From Fimenecus sp052273845 (GTDB lineage Bacteria; Bacillota; Clostridia; Oscillospirales; Acutalibacteraceae), in the NCBI GenBank assembly GCA_052273845.1, contig DAVZHM010000017.1:1-28032 (forward strand): DNA of 28,032 nt, read 5' to 3'. The position numbers and the translations under genes are program-made. Below are positions 7,608 to 15,483 of the stretch, piece after piece; the first letter of the stretch is position 1, and every line of letters starts with the position of its first letter. The notes under the pieces were generated by a model. That model saw nothing but the letters and a program-made list of their open reading frames with translations, was not told where the DNA came from and searched no databases.

Positions 7608-8468
7608 TTACCTGTTCATATCTCTATGGAAAACGCTGCTGCACGCGCCGGTTTCCAACAAATGTTTGTTTATGCTTTCCGCAAATACCACCGAACGGTG
7701 CTTACCGCCCGTGCAACCGACCGCAATGGTCAACTGGCTTTTTCCCTCGCTTCTGTAAAGCGGCAAAAGATAGTCGAGCAAATCCAACAGTTTGACTTCC
7801 AAACCCTTTGCCTGGTCAAACTGCATGACGTATTTACGGACTTCTTCGTCAAGTCCCGTATGGGATTTGAGTTCGGGTACATAAAACGGATTCGGCAAAC
7901 AACGCACGTCAAACACCAAATCCGCCTCTTTCGGTGCGCCGTATTTAAACCCGAACGAAATGCAATACACCTGCATTGCTTTGGAGGCATCCTCCATAAA
8001 CAGTTTTGCCACACGCTCTTTAAACTGCGAACTTTTGACCTGCGAAGTGTCGATAATGTAATCGGCACGCTGCCGGGCAGGCAAAAGAATTTCGCGCTCT
8101 TTGTTAATTGCCTCGGCAATCGACGGGGAATTGAACATATCGGCAAGCGGGTGTTTGCGGCGCGTTTCCTGATAGCGGCGCATAATGACATCATTGTCCG
8201 CATCAATAAAGAGAATTTTATATTTGACATTCATATTCTCTAAATCGCCCAACACGTCAAACAAAGACGAAAAAGACGCGCCCAAGCGAATATCCGCCAC
8301 AACGGCAACGCGCTCACGCTTCTCATTCGATTTCAAAATCAGGTTTACAAATGTCGGTATCAATTCCGGCGGCATATTATCGACACAAAAATAGCCGATG
8401 TCTTCAAGCGCATCCACCGCGGCGGATTTGCCTGCTCCCGAAAGACCTGTTACAATTACCAATTCCAT
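7608..8468 (-). CDS. rapZ: RapZ/YvcJ nucleotide-binding regulatory protein
   Basis: A 286-aa P-loop protein with Walker A GLSGAGKS at residues 8-15, the family segment EDIGYFCVDNMP just after, and the C-terminal motif GCTGGKHRSV. In E. coli RapZ senses glucosamine-6-phosphate and guides RNase E to the GlmZ small RNA; in Bacillus YvcJ binds and hydrolyses nucleotides and affects competence through an unknown route. The ATG at 8468 lies 2 bp after the murB stop, with GGAG inside the murB 3' end. An upstream in-frame extension overlaps murB and is rejected. The neighbours murB and whiA match the standard Firmicutes cluster. Confidence 0.95.
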   Translation of the reverse strand: MELVIVTGLSGAGKSAAVDALEDIGYFCVDNMPPELIPTFVNLILKSNEKRERVAVVADIRLGASFSSLFDVLGDLENMNVKYKILFIDADNDVIMRRYQETRRKHPLADMFNSPSIAEAINKEREILLPARQRADYIIDTSQVKSSQFKERVAKLFMEDASKAMQVYCISFGFKYGAPKEADLVFDVRCLPNPFYVPELKSHTGLDEEVRKYVMQFDQAKGLEVKLLDLLDYLLPLYRSEGKSQLTIAVGCTGGKHRSVVFAESINKHLLETGACSSVFHRDMNR

Positions 8469-8470
8469 AG

Positions 8471-9379
8471 TTACACTTCTCCGATAAATTCCACTTCTGT
8501 TTGCAAGCGTACGCCTTTTTCCTGCAAAACGGTATCCTGAATATGGCGAATCAACGCCAAAATATCCGCAGTTGTCGCGCCGCCTTTGTTGATGACAAAT
8601 CCCGCGTGTTTTTCGCTGACTTGTGCACCGCCAATAGAAAAGCCTTTCAAGCCGCATTCCTCAATCAGCGCGCCCGCAAAATACCTCTCGGGGCGTTTGA
8701 AGGTACTGCCCGCGCTTGGGAACTCCAACGGTTGTTTGGCTATGCGCCGGGCCATTTTATCATGCATTGCCGCTTTAATCTGCGCCGCGTCACCCGGTGT
8801 TAATTGCAAATACAAATCCGTAATGCAATACCCTTTTCCCGAATACACGCTTTTACGGTAACCGAGTTGCAGTTCTTCACCCGAAAAACTGCCGACGGTA
8901 CCATCGGGCGCGATGTGCGTGCAACTTGTGAGCACATCTTTCATTTCTCCGCCGTAAGCGCCCGCGTTCATATAGGCGGCGCCCCCTGCGGAGCCGGGAA
9001 TCCCGTAAGCGAACTCCAACCCCGAAAGGCTGTGTTTTAATGCAAAATTGCAAAGTGCCGTCAAAGGCGCGCCCGCCGCACAGCGAATTTTACCGTCGCC
9101 CAAATACTCGATTTCCGACATCGGCGCCGAAAGCCGCAGTACAACACCGCGTACGCCCTTGTCGGACACCAAAAGGTTACTGCCGTTGCCGATGACGAAA
9201 TACGGCACGCCGCTTTCTTTGCACGCGGTAATGAGTGCAGACAACGCCTGTGCGCTGTTCGGCAAAAGCAACAGGTCGGCATTGCCGCCCGTTTGAAAAC
9301 TCGTGACCTTTGCGAGCGGAAAATCCTTGTAATATTCTGTTTTAAAGCGTTCTGCCGCCGCAAGTATTTTCCCGTACAA
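8471..9379 (-). CDS. murB: UDP-N-acetylmuramate dehydrogenase MurB
   Basis: A 302-aa FAD- and NADPH-dependent reductase that converts UDP-GlcNAc-enolpyruvate to UDP-MurNAc in peptidoglycan synthesis. Visible landmarks are TSFQTGGNAD (26-35), the FAD loop GNGSNLLVSD (64-73), GLEFAYGIPGSAGGAAYMNAG (first part of it at 120-130), YRKSVYS (174-180), the catalytic Ser225 in PSAGSTFKRP and Glu295 near the end. The short length fits the type II MurB of Bacillus and relatives. It starts at TTG (9379), supported by GGAGG 8 nt upstream; there is no ATG or GTG in the vicinity. It lies 18 bp after the glucokinase gene. Confidence 0.96.
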   Translation of the reverse strand: MYGKILAAAERFKTEYYKDFPLAKVTSFQTGGNADLLLLPNSAQALSALITACKESGVPYFVIGNGSNLLVSDKGVRGVVLRLSAPMSEIEYLGDGKIRCAAGAPLTALCNFALKHSLSGLEFAYGIPGSAGGAAYMNAGAYGGEMKDVLTSCTHIAPDGTVGSFSGEELQLGYRKSVYSGKGYCITDLYLQLTPGDAAQIKAAMHDKMARRIAKQPLEFPSAGSTFKRPERYFAGALIEECGLKGFSIGGAQVSEKHAGFVINKGGATTADILALIRHIQDTVLQEKGVRLQTEVEFIGEV

Positions 9380-9397
9380 ACGAAAATCCTCCGATGC

Positions 9398-10345
9398 TTA
9401 TTCGTCTAACAACGCCGCGCCGATAACGCCCGCGTCATTCCCCAAAACTGCGGAACAAATCTGCGTTTGCTTGCCGCAATGAATGCTGTAACGTTCTTTT
9501 CCAACATAGGTGCGTAACGGCGCCAAAAGCGGTTCGCCCTCGCAGCCGATGCCGCCGCCGATGCAAAGCACATCGGGTTGGAAAACATTGACCACATTCG
9601 TAACGCCTGCCGCCAAATACTTAATGTATGTATCCACAACCTGTTTTGCGGCGGTGTCGCCTTTGCGCATACCGTCAAAAGCGGTTCTGCCGTTGACTTT
9701 CGTGATATCGCCGTCCACAACTTTCCACATCAAAGACGCTTTATTCTCTTCCATTGCCGCTTTGGTCTGCCGCACCAAAGCCGTGGCGGAAGAATACGCC
9801 TCCCAGCAACCTTTTCTGCCGCAAGTGCAAGGTTCGCCGTCCACAACCAACACGCTGTGGCCCATTTCGCCCGCGGCATCGTTACAGCCGTTGACGATTT
9901 TGCCGTTCACGATAATGCCGCTGCCGACACCCGTGCCAAGCGTAATTGCCACAAAGTTTTCCACATTGCCGCCTGCGCCCGCAACCGCTTCGCCGAGTGC
10001 GGCACAGTTGGCATCGTTTTCAAGGTAAATCGGTTTATCAAAATATTTCAAAAGAATATCGCGCGCAGGAACTTTATCAAACCCCAAATTGTTGGCATAT
10101 TCTATAATGCCCATACGCTTATTGACAGAGCCCGGCGTGCCGATACCAATGCTTCGCACATCGTCCATTGTGATACCTGCGGTTTTGACCGCTTCGCTGA
10201 CACATGCGGCGATATCCGCCAAAATCTCCCCTGCCGGACGCGGACAAGCGGTTTTGCGCTTTGCCTTTGCCACGATTTTATAGTATTCGTTTACCACGCC
10301 TGCAACAATATTTGTGCCGCCCAAGTCTACACCAATTCTATACAT
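9398..10345 (-). CDS. glk: Glucokinase (ROK family)
   Basis: A 315-aa ROK kinase with DLGGT at 7-11, END with catalytic Asp111, LGTGVGSG (137-144), EMGH at 160-163 and the zinc site CTCGRKGC (Cys173, Cys175, Cys180). The N-terminal start MYRIGVDLGGTNI and overall length match the Gram-positive ROK glucokinases, which phosphorylate glucose to glucose-6-phosphate with ATP. GGAGG lies 8 nt before the ATG. It is placed between hprK and murB in the carbon/cell-wall operon, 25 bp after hprK, so sugar entry into glycolysis and amino-sugar synthesis is co-regulated with HPr kinase. Substrate specificity is inferred from family resemblance. Confidence 0.88.
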   Translation of the reverse strand: MYRIGVDLGGTNIVAGVVNEYYKIVAKAKRKTACPRPAGEILADIAACVSEAVKTAGITMDDVRSIGIGTPGSVNKRMGIIEYANNLGFDKVPARDILLKYFDKPIYLENDANCAALGEAVAGAGGNVENFVAITLGTGVGSGIIVNGKIVNGCNDAAGEMGHSVLVVDGEPCTCGRKGCWEAYSSATALVRQTKAAMEENKASLMWKVVDGDITKVNGRTAFDGMRKGDTAAKQVVDTYIKYLAAGVTNVVNVFQPDVLCIGGGIGCEGEPLLAPLRTYVGKERYSIHCGKQTQICSAVLGNDAGVIGAALLDE

Positions 10346-10370
10346 ATGTTGTTCCTCCGTTATTCTTTAC

Positions 10371-11339
10371 TTAATAATTTTGCCAGATTTCCAATTCTTC
10401 CTCTGCCGCTTCTTCGCCCTCATCCATACCGAGATGATGCAACAGTTCGCGTGCGGCATTATACCCCATCTTCTTTTGACGGTTGTTCATCGCCGCAACC
10501 TCGATAATCACGGCAAGGTTACGGCCGGGTTTGACGGGCACCACGGCAACGGGCACTTTGACGCCCATAATGCTGATATAATCGTTATCGAGCCCCATAC
10601 GGTCATACACCTTGTTGGAATCCCACGGTTCCAACTGAATGACCATATTGATTTTTTCCGTCAGTTTGACGGCGCCCATACCGAAAATACGGCGTGCATT
10701 GATGATGCCGATGCCGCGCAACTCGATAAAATGGCGAATATTGTCAGGTGCGGAGCCGACCAAAGTTTGATTCGATACCCTACGGATTTCCACCGCGTCA
10801 TCCGCGATAAGGCGGTGGCCGCGCTTGATAAGTTCAATGGCGGTTTCGCTTTTGCCGACGCCGCTGTCGCCGACAATCAGCACGCCTTCGCCGTAGACCT
10901 CAACCAAAACGCCGTGGCGGGTAATGCGCTCGGCAAGTTCGGTATTTAAGAAATAAATCAGCGCCGACATACAGCCCGAAGTGGATTCTTCCGTTCTGAA
11001 AAGCGGCACCCGGTATTTTTCAACCAAAGAGCGCAATATTTCGGGACATTCCAAATTGCGCGTAATCAAAATCATCGGGGGTTTGCGGCAGGTCAAACGC
11101 TCCAAACCCTCGGCGCGCTGCGTGTCGCTCAAGGTTTTTAAGAATTCCAATTCGGAAAGCCCCAAAATCTGCACGCGCGCAGGGTCAAAATAATCGTCGC
11201 GCCCCGCAAGCAGAAGTCCCGGTCGGTTGACATCCTGCGAAGTGACGGACAGTTCTTTTGCATCCGCAGGCATATACAGGACTTCAAACGAAAATGCTTT
11301 TAAAATTTTTGCCAAGGAAACCGAATAGTTGGAAGCCAT
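10371..11339 (-). CDS. hprK: HPr kinase/phosphorylase
   Basis: A 322-aa enzyme that phosphorylates, and dephosphorylates, Ser46 of the PTS protein HPr in response to glycolytic intermediates, which triggers CcpA-dependent catabolite repression in Firmicutes. It shows the Walker A loop GDSGVGKS (157-164), the catalytic His142 in RHG, ADDAVE (179-184) and the signature IELRGIGIINARRIFG (205-220). An acidic tail (GEEAAEEELE) closes the protein. The ATG at 11339 has AGGAG 10 nt upstream. As first gene of the operon it is preceded by a near-consensus sigma-A promoter. No hpr/crh gene is present in the window. Confidence 0.97.
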   Translation of the reverse strand: MASNYSVSLAKILKAFSFEVLYMPADAKELSVTSQDVNRPGLLLAGRDDYFDPARVQILGLSELEFLKTLSDTQRAEGLERLTCRKPPMILITRNLECPEILRSLVEKYRVPLFRTEESTSGCMSALIYFLNTELAERITRHGVLVEVYGEGVLIVGDSGVGKSETAIELIKRGHRLIADDAVEIRRVSNQTLVGSAPDNIRHFIELRGIGIINARRIFGMGAVKLTEKINMVIQLEPWDSNKVYDRMGLDNDYISIMGVKVPVAVVPVKPGRNLAVIIEVAAMNNRQKKMGYNAARELLHHLGMDEGEEAAEEELEIWQNY

Positions 11340-11372
11340 TTACGGTTCACTCCTCTTTTCATATTCCATAAT

Positions 11373-11401
11373 ATTATAATCGAAAACCGCGCACTTTCCA
11401 A
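11373..11401 (-). promoter_or_regulatory. Sigma-A promoter of the hprK operon
   Basis: On the - strand -35 TTGGAA (11396-11401) and a perfect -10 TATAAT (11373-11378) are spaced by 17 bp and lie 34 bp before the hprK start codon. This should drive hprK-glk-murB-rapZ-whiA-ROK. Confidence 0.8.
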
Positions 11402-11489
11402 TAGGTTTTGTAAAAATTCTTTGCATTTTCAAGCAGATTTTTTCGCTTTTTTCGGTTCTTTTGCGTATGTGCTTTAAAAAGATGGGAAA

Positions 11490-11508
11490 AAGTGCTGATA
11501 CTGCACTT
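11490..11508. repeat. Small dyad upstream of the unknown 175-aa gene
   Basis: AAGTGC (11490-11495) and GCACTT (11503-11508) form an inverted repeat with a 7-nt centre, six bases before the GAATA element of the candidate sigma-G promoter. It could be an operator or a hairpin, or chance; no regulator is identifiable. Confidence 0.3.
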
Positions 11509-11513
11509 CATTA

Positions 11514-11542
11514 GAATAAGACTAAAAAGATTTGCCATACTA
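11514..11542 (+). promoter_or_regulatory. Candidate forespore sigma-G promoter
   Basis: GAATA (11514-11518), a 17-bp spacer and an exact CATACTA (11536-11542) match the sigma-G type promoter on the + strand, directly before the 175-aa gene. The -10 is only 15 nt from the ATG, so the transcript would be almost leaderless; this is the main argument against it. Confidence 0.45.
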
Positions 11543-11557
11543 CTACGGGTGAAAAAA

Positions 11558-12085
11558 ATGGTCACAATCGTGTTTCCCGGTCGGGAAAACAAGGCGTGTG
11601 CGAAAGCCTTATGTTCAATTTTGGAGCGTTTCGGCGGTGCGGTTTTTGCAGATGAAACGGAGATTTCGGATTATGCGCCCGTTGCTTCGCAGTATTTTGT
11701 TTGTAACGCGAATCGGTTGTGCCGCGTGCCGATGCGGGAATCGGTTTTGCTGTTGACCGACACAAAGCACATACCGAAAATGCTGTCGGAAATGAATTTC
11801 GGCAGAGTGGTGGCAGATTCGGACAGCACGCCCTGCACAACGGAAAACGCCGTTATCGTCGGTATGCGAAAAGACAGCCAAATTACCGTGTCGAGCGTGG
11901 ATAGCGACCGTTTGCAAATCTGCGTACAAAAAACATTGAAAACTTTTTCGGGCAAGGAAATTCTTCCTTGTGAATTTTCGGTTGCGCGTACGGCAAATAC
12001 CGATTTAAAAACAGCCCTGTTCGCTTTCGCCGTTTTGCTTTTGTCGGACAAGGCGGACACGGTGACGCTGAAAATGAAGTTATGA
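11558..12085 (+). CDS. Unrecognised 175-aa soluble protein
   Basis: I do not recognise the family. The protein has no signal peptide or membrane segment. It begins with a beta-strand/helix pattern (MVTIVFPGREN, then a helix with KACAKALCSILERFG) suggesting an alpha/beta fold, and ends with a hydrophobic helix (LKTALFAFAVLLLSD) and a short strand (TVTLKMKL). It holds seven cysteines spread over the length (near residues 14, 19, 49, 55, 93, 131 and 146), without a clear metal-binding spacing. The ATG at 11558 is preceded by GGGTGA; an in-frame ATG at 11492 lies upstream of the candidate promoter and has no convincing ribosome site. The gene is single, divergent from hprK and closed by a bidirectional terminator. 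If the sigma-G promoter is real, the product belongs to the forespore. Confidence 0.75.
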   Translation: MVTIVFPGRENKACAKALCSILERFGGAVFADETEISDYAPVASQYFVCNANRLCRVPMRESVLLLTDTKHIPKMLSEMNFGRVVADSDSTPCTTENAVIVGMRKDSQITVSSVDSDRLQICVQKTLKTFSGKEILPCEFSVARTANTDLKTALFAFAVLLLSDKADTVTLKMKL

Positions 12086-12087
12086 AA

Positions 12088-12119
12088 AAAGCCTCTGTTT
12101 CAAATGAAACAGAGGCTTT
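12088..12119. terminator. Bidirectional terminator
   Basis: A 14-bp perfect stem AAAGCCTCTGTTTC (12088-12101) / GAAACAGAGGCTTT (12106-12119) with an AAAT loop. On the - strand it is followed by a run of T. It separates the convergent 175-aa gene (+) and the dCMP deaminase gene (-). Confidence 0.92.
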
Positions 12120-12128
12120 CTTGCAAAA

Positions 12129-12617
12129 TCAATACCCGTGCGCGCCCTCTAAGGACTCGTCCTCGTCAATCCACCGTTGGACATTGACGATGCGGTATTC
12201 TTCTTTGGAATCACGAATAATCACATGCTTCACGCCCGCGTTGATAATCAGGCGTTTGCACATGGAACAACTGCTCGCTTCTTTCACATATTCGCCCGTA
12301 TCACATTCGATACCGACCAAATACATGGTACTGCCGAGCATTTTGTTCCTTGAGGAACTGATAATCGCGTTTGCCTCGGCATGCACGCTTCGGCAAAGCT
12401 CATAGCGTTCCCCGCGCGGGACGCCCATTTTCTGACGCACACAATAGTTTAAATCCGTGCAATTCTTTCTGCCGCGGGGCGCGCCGCTGTATCCGGTGGA
12501 AATCACCTCGTCATTTTGCACCAAAACCGCGCCGTAATGCCGCCGCAGGCAGGTGCTTCTTTGCGAAACCATTTCCGCCAAATCTAAATAATAGTTAATT
12601 TTATCGCGTCGTTCCAT
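12129..12617 (-). CDS. Deoxycytidylate (dCMP) deaminase, ComEB-type
   Basis: A 162-aa zinc deaminase that converts dCMP to dUMP, the precursor for thymidylate. The core is visible as TGYSGAPRG (41-49), HAEANAI (79-85, with zinc ligand His79 and proton-shuttling Glu81) and the ligands Cys117 and Cys120 followed by KRLIINAGVKHVI. The usual PCxxC is SCSMC here, so the proline is replaced by serine. The ATG at 12617 is preferred over an upstream GTG-type extension at 12674 because GGGAG lies 8 nt before it and it clears the nrdG coding region by 23 bp. It is the third gene of the nrdD-nrdG operon, consistent with joint control of dNTP supply. Confidence 0.93.
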   Translation of the reverse strand: MERRDKINYYLDLAEMVSQRSTCLRRHYGAVLVQNDEVISTGYSGAPRGRKNCTDLNYCVRQKMGVPRGERYELCRSVHAEANAIISSSRNKMLGSTMYLVGIECDTGEYVKEASSCSMCKRLIINAGVKHVIIRDSKEEYRIVNVQRWIDEDESLEGAHGY

Positions 12618-12640
12618 ATCCACACTCCCGGAAAAAATTT

Positions 12641-13177
12641 TTAAGCCTTGTGCGCCGTCGGCGCTTGCCACCAAGTAATCTCCCCACTTTTGAGGGTTTT
12701 CGGGACATCCAAAATCCGTTGATTTTCACTGCCGCGGAATTGCAGAGAAATGTTGCGTTTTTCCTCCACAAATTCACCGTCCACGAGCACATCTAAAAGG
12801 GAGAGCATTTCGTCCGTCACCGCACAGCGCGCGCGGCTTTCGCCTGTTAACTCCTCAAAGGTATAGCCTGAAAATGCCCAAACGGTTTTTTGCGGCAATT
12901 CTTTGCGCACGCGGCGCAGAAGTTTTACAAGTTCCGCTTGATTTTGCGGCTCAAACGGCTCGCCGCCGAGCAAGGTTAACCCATCAATGAACGCGGGGCG
13001 CAACGCCTCGATAATTTCATTTTCGGTGTCTTCGGTATAGACTTCGCCGTAGTGAAAATCCCATGTTTCGGGTTGAAAACACCCTTTACAATGGTGGGTA
13101 CAACCCGAAACAAACAGCACCACGCGCACACCGATGCCATTGGCAATATCCCGTTTTTTAATCGTGCCGTAATGCAT
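12641..13177 (-). CDS. nrdG: Anaerobic ribonucleotide reductase activating protein NrdG
   Basis: A 178-aa radical SAM enzyme with the cluster motif CTHHCKGC (Cys26, Cys30, Cys33), followed by LTLLGGEPFEPQN, the glycine-rich SAM-binding segment. NrdG reduces S-adenosylmethionine to form the 5'-deoxyadenosyl radical that abstracts hydrogen from the glycyl-radical site of NrdD. Its ATG overlaps the nrdD stop (TAATG), which couples translation of the two subunits. The protein is near the usual length of the family. Confidence 0.96.
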   Translation of the reverse strand: MHYGTIKKRDIANGIGVRVVLFVSGCTHHCKGCFQPETWDFHYGEVYTEDTENEIIEALRPAFIDGLTLLGGEPFEPQNQAELVKLLRRVRKELPQKTVWAFSGYTFEELTGESRARCAVTDEMLSLLDVLVDGEFVEEKRNISLQFRGSENQRILDVPKTLKSGEITWWQAPTAHKA

Positions 13178-15360
13178 TACAGATGCAACACTCTTTCTTT
13201 GATTTCCTGGGTTCTGCCCTGATTCCAGAACTGTGAACCGATATACCCGCAGGTGCGGCGGGCAACATTCATTTTATCCTGATCTTTATTGCCGCAGTTG
13301 GGGCATACCCAAACGAGTTTGCCGTCTTCCTCGGCAATTTGGATTTCGCCGTCGTAACCGCAGACTTGGCAATAGTCGCTCTTGGTATTGAGTTCCGCAT
13401 ACATAATGTTGTCATAAATAAACTTAACAACTTCCAATACCGCAGGGATATTGTGCTGCATATTCGGCACTTCAACATACGAAATCGCGCCGCCGGGCGA
13501 CAACGCCTGGAATTTGGACTCAAGCGCCAATTTTTCAAACGCGTCAATCGGTTCGGTTACATGGATATGATAGGAATTGGTGATATAGTTTTTGTCGGTT
13601 ACGCCCGGAATCACGCCGAAGCGTTTTTGCAAGCATTTTGCAAACTTATAGGTGGTGGATTCAAGCGGCGTGCCGTACAGGGAATAATGAATATTCTCCG
13701 CATTGCGCCATTTCAAGCAAGCGTCATTGAGTGCCTGCATCACGCGTAAACCGAATTCCTCGCCCGCAGGCTCGGTCAGTTTTTTGCCCGTGACCTCGTA
13801 AACGCACTCCCAAAGTCCTGCATAGCCGAGAGAAATGGTGGAATACCCGCCGTGGAGCAATTTATCAATGGTTTCGCCTTTTTTGAGCCTCGCCAAAGCG
13901 CCGTACTGCCACAAAATCGGCGCGGCATCGGAAAGGGTGCCTTCCAAACGCTCGTGGCGGCATTGAAGTGCTCTGTGGCAGAGTTCCAAACGCTCTTCCA
14001 AAATTTCCCAAAATTTGTTTTCATCCTTATGTTCACGGCAAGCGGTGCAGGCAACATCAACCAAATTGATGGTGACCACGCCTTGATTGAAGCGGCCGTA
14101 ATATTTCGGTTTGCCGTTTTCATCGACATACGGCGTTAAGAAACTGCGGCAGCCCATGCAGGTATAGCAGTTACCGTTGCCGTTGTCATCGATTTTGAGC
14201 TGCAGCATCACCTTTTCGGAGATATAGTCGGGCACCATACGCTTGGCGGTGCATTTTGCCGCCAATTCGGTCAAATACCAATACTCGCTGTCTTCGCGGA
14301 TATTGTCCTCTTCCAAAACATAAATCAGTTTCGGGAAAGCAGGCGTTACCCACACGCCGACCTCGTTTTTCGTACCGATGATGCGCTGACGAAGCACTTC
14401 TTCAATAATAATGGCAAGATCTTTCTTTTCCTGCTCGTTTTTGGCTTCGTTTAAGTACATAAAGACCGTGACAAACGGTGCTTGCCCATTGGTGGTCAAA
14501 AGTGTGACAACCTGATACTGAATGGTCTGCACGCCGCGTTTAATCTCTTCGCGCACGCGTTTTTCGACCAATTTATCCACCTGTTCAGGTGTAGCCTCAA
14601 TGCCGAATTTCTGCATTTCTTCGGACAGTTCGCGGCGGATTTTCTCACGCGAAATCTGCACGAAAGGCGCCAAATGCGCCAAAGAAATGGACTGCCCGCC
14701 GTATTGGTTGGAAGCGACTTGGGCGATAATCTGCGTAGCGATATTGCAAGCCGTAGAGAAAGAATGCGGTTTTTCAATCATCGTATCGGAAATGACTGTG
14801 CCGTTTTGCAGCATATCTTCCAAATTCACCAAATCGCAGTTGTGCATATGCTGTGCGAAATAGTCGGAATCGTGGAAGTGGATAATGCCGTCTTCGTGTG
14901 CTTTGACAATCTCTTTGGGCAACAAAATGCGCTTGGTCAAATCCTTGCTGACCTCGCCCGCCATATAGTCGCGCTGTACGGAGTTCACGGTCGGGTTTTT
15001 ATTGGAATTTTCCTGTTTGACTTCTTCATTGTTGCACTCAATCAGCGACAGAATTTGATTGTCGGTGGTGTTGGCAACACGCGCAAGGTTACGCGTAAAG
15101 CGATAACGGATATAGCGTTTCGCCGTTTCGGGAGCACCCTGCAAAATAATATGGGTTTCCACAAGCTCCTGCACTTCTTCCACGGTCAGCGCACGCCCGA
15201 TTTCGTTGATATAGTCCTCAATTACAAGGGAGATATAGTCAATTTGGCGTTCGGTCAGTTCTTTTTTGCCTTCCGTTTCGTCGTTCGCCTTGGCGATTGC
15301 GTTTTTGATTTTTTGCCGTTCGAAGGTTTCCTCCGATCCGTTTCGTTTGATGATTTTCAT
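13177..15360 (-). CDS. nrdD: Anaerobic (class III) ribonucleoside-triphosphate reductase NrdD
   Basis: A 727-aa glycyl-radical enzyme that reduces ribonucleoside triphosphates to dNTPs without oxygen. The N-terminus (1 to ~95, MKIIKRNGSEETFERQKI onward) is an ATP-cone that senses ATP/dATP. The core contains FHDSDYFAQHMHNCDLVNL and NCYTCMGCRSFL, the region of the active-site cysteines. A zinc ribbon follows (Cys664, Cys667, Cys686, Cys689), and the glycyl radical sits at Gly705 in RRTCGYIG. An in-frame ATG at 15375 would give five extra residues, but it has no ribosome site, whereas GGAGAG precedes the ATG at 15360. First gene of the nrdD-nrdG-dCMP deaminase operon, with a sigma-A promoter and putative NrdR sites upstream. 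Confidence 0.97.
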   Translation of the reverse strand: MKIIKRNGSEETFERQKIKNAIAKANDETEGKKELTERQIDYISLVIEDYINEIGRALTVEEVQELVETHIILQGAPETAKRYIRYRFTRNLARVANTTDNQILSLIECNNEEVKQENSNKNPTVNSVQRDYMAGEVSKDLTKRILLPKEIVKAHEDGIIHFHDSDYFAQHMHNCDLVNLEDMLQNGTVISDTMIEKPHSFSTACNIATQIIAQVASNQYGGQSISLAHLAPFVQISREKIRRELSEEMQKFGIEATPEQVDKLVEKRVREEIKRGVQTIQYQVVTLLTTNGQAPFVTVFMYLNEAKNEQEKKDLAIIIEEVLRQRIIGTKNEVGVWVTPAFPKLIYVLEEDNIREDSEYWYLTELAAKCTAKRMVPDYISEKVMLQLKIDDNGNGNCYTCMGCRSFLTPYVDENGKPKYYGRFNQGVVTINLVDVACTACREHKDENKFWEILEERLELCHRALQCRHERLEGTLSDAAPILWQYGALARLKKGETIDKLLHGGYSTISLGYAGLWECVYEVTGKKLTEPAGEEFGLRVMQALNDACLKWRNAENIHYSLYGTPLESTTYKFAKCLQKRFGVIPGVTDKNYITNSYHIHVTEPIDAFEKLALESKFQALSPGGAISYVEVPNMQHNIPAVLEVVKFIYDNIMYAELNTKSDYCQVCGYDGEIQIAEEDGKLVWVCPNCGNKDQDKMNVARRTCGYIGSQFWNQGRTQEIKERVLHL

Positions 15361-15405
15361 AACTTCTCTCTCCATCTATACAAAATGTTTTATTATGCGA
15401 GCTTT

Positions 15406-15434
15406 ATTCTACTACATCTTGTGCCCGATTGCAA
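15406..15434 (-). promoter_or_regulatory. Sigma-A promoter of nrdD
   Basis: On the - strand -35 TTGCAA (15429-15434) and -10 TAGAAT (15406-15411) are spaced by exactly 17 bp, about 45 bp before the nrdD start. A CAAGAT-type element lies between the two hexamers, so a repressor bound there would block the promoter. Confidence 0.7.
15409..15424 (-). promoter_or_regulatory. NrdR-box-like element 1 (within the nrdD promoter)
   Basis: On the - strand GCACAAGATGTAGTAG resembles the NrdR palindrome (pattern ACACWATATATWGTGT; 11 of 16 positions by my count). It covers the spacer and part of the -10. Confidence 0.4.
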
Positions 15435-15442
15435 GAGGGAAA

Positions 15443-15458
15443 ATACAAGATATAGAAA
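15443..15458 (+). promoter_or_regulatory. NrdR-box-like element 2
   Basis: ATACAAGATATAGAAA shares the core CAAGATATAG with the other two elements and fits the NrdR pattern at 11 of 16 positions. It lies just upstream of the nrdD -35. Confidence 0.45.
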
Positions 15459-15483
15459 TTTTTTTTAATTTTTCCAATAGAAA

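Noticed and set aside
9578..10507. A 309-codon open frame on the + strand opposite the glucokinase gene
   Set aside because: Shadow of the glucokinase coding sequence that runs on into the hprK end; no domain, no plausible start signal.
11374..11592. A 72-codon frame on the - strand upstream of hprK
   Set aside because: It overlaps the hprK promoter -10 and the start of the opposite gene, and its translation is Lys/Asn/Phe-rich without a ribosome site.
14482..15468. A 328-codon open frame on the + strand, antisense to nrdD
   Set aside because: It covers the opposite strand of a highly conserved enzyme, has no sensible ribosome site, and the translation looks like a codon-bias shadow rich in Phe, His and Arg.
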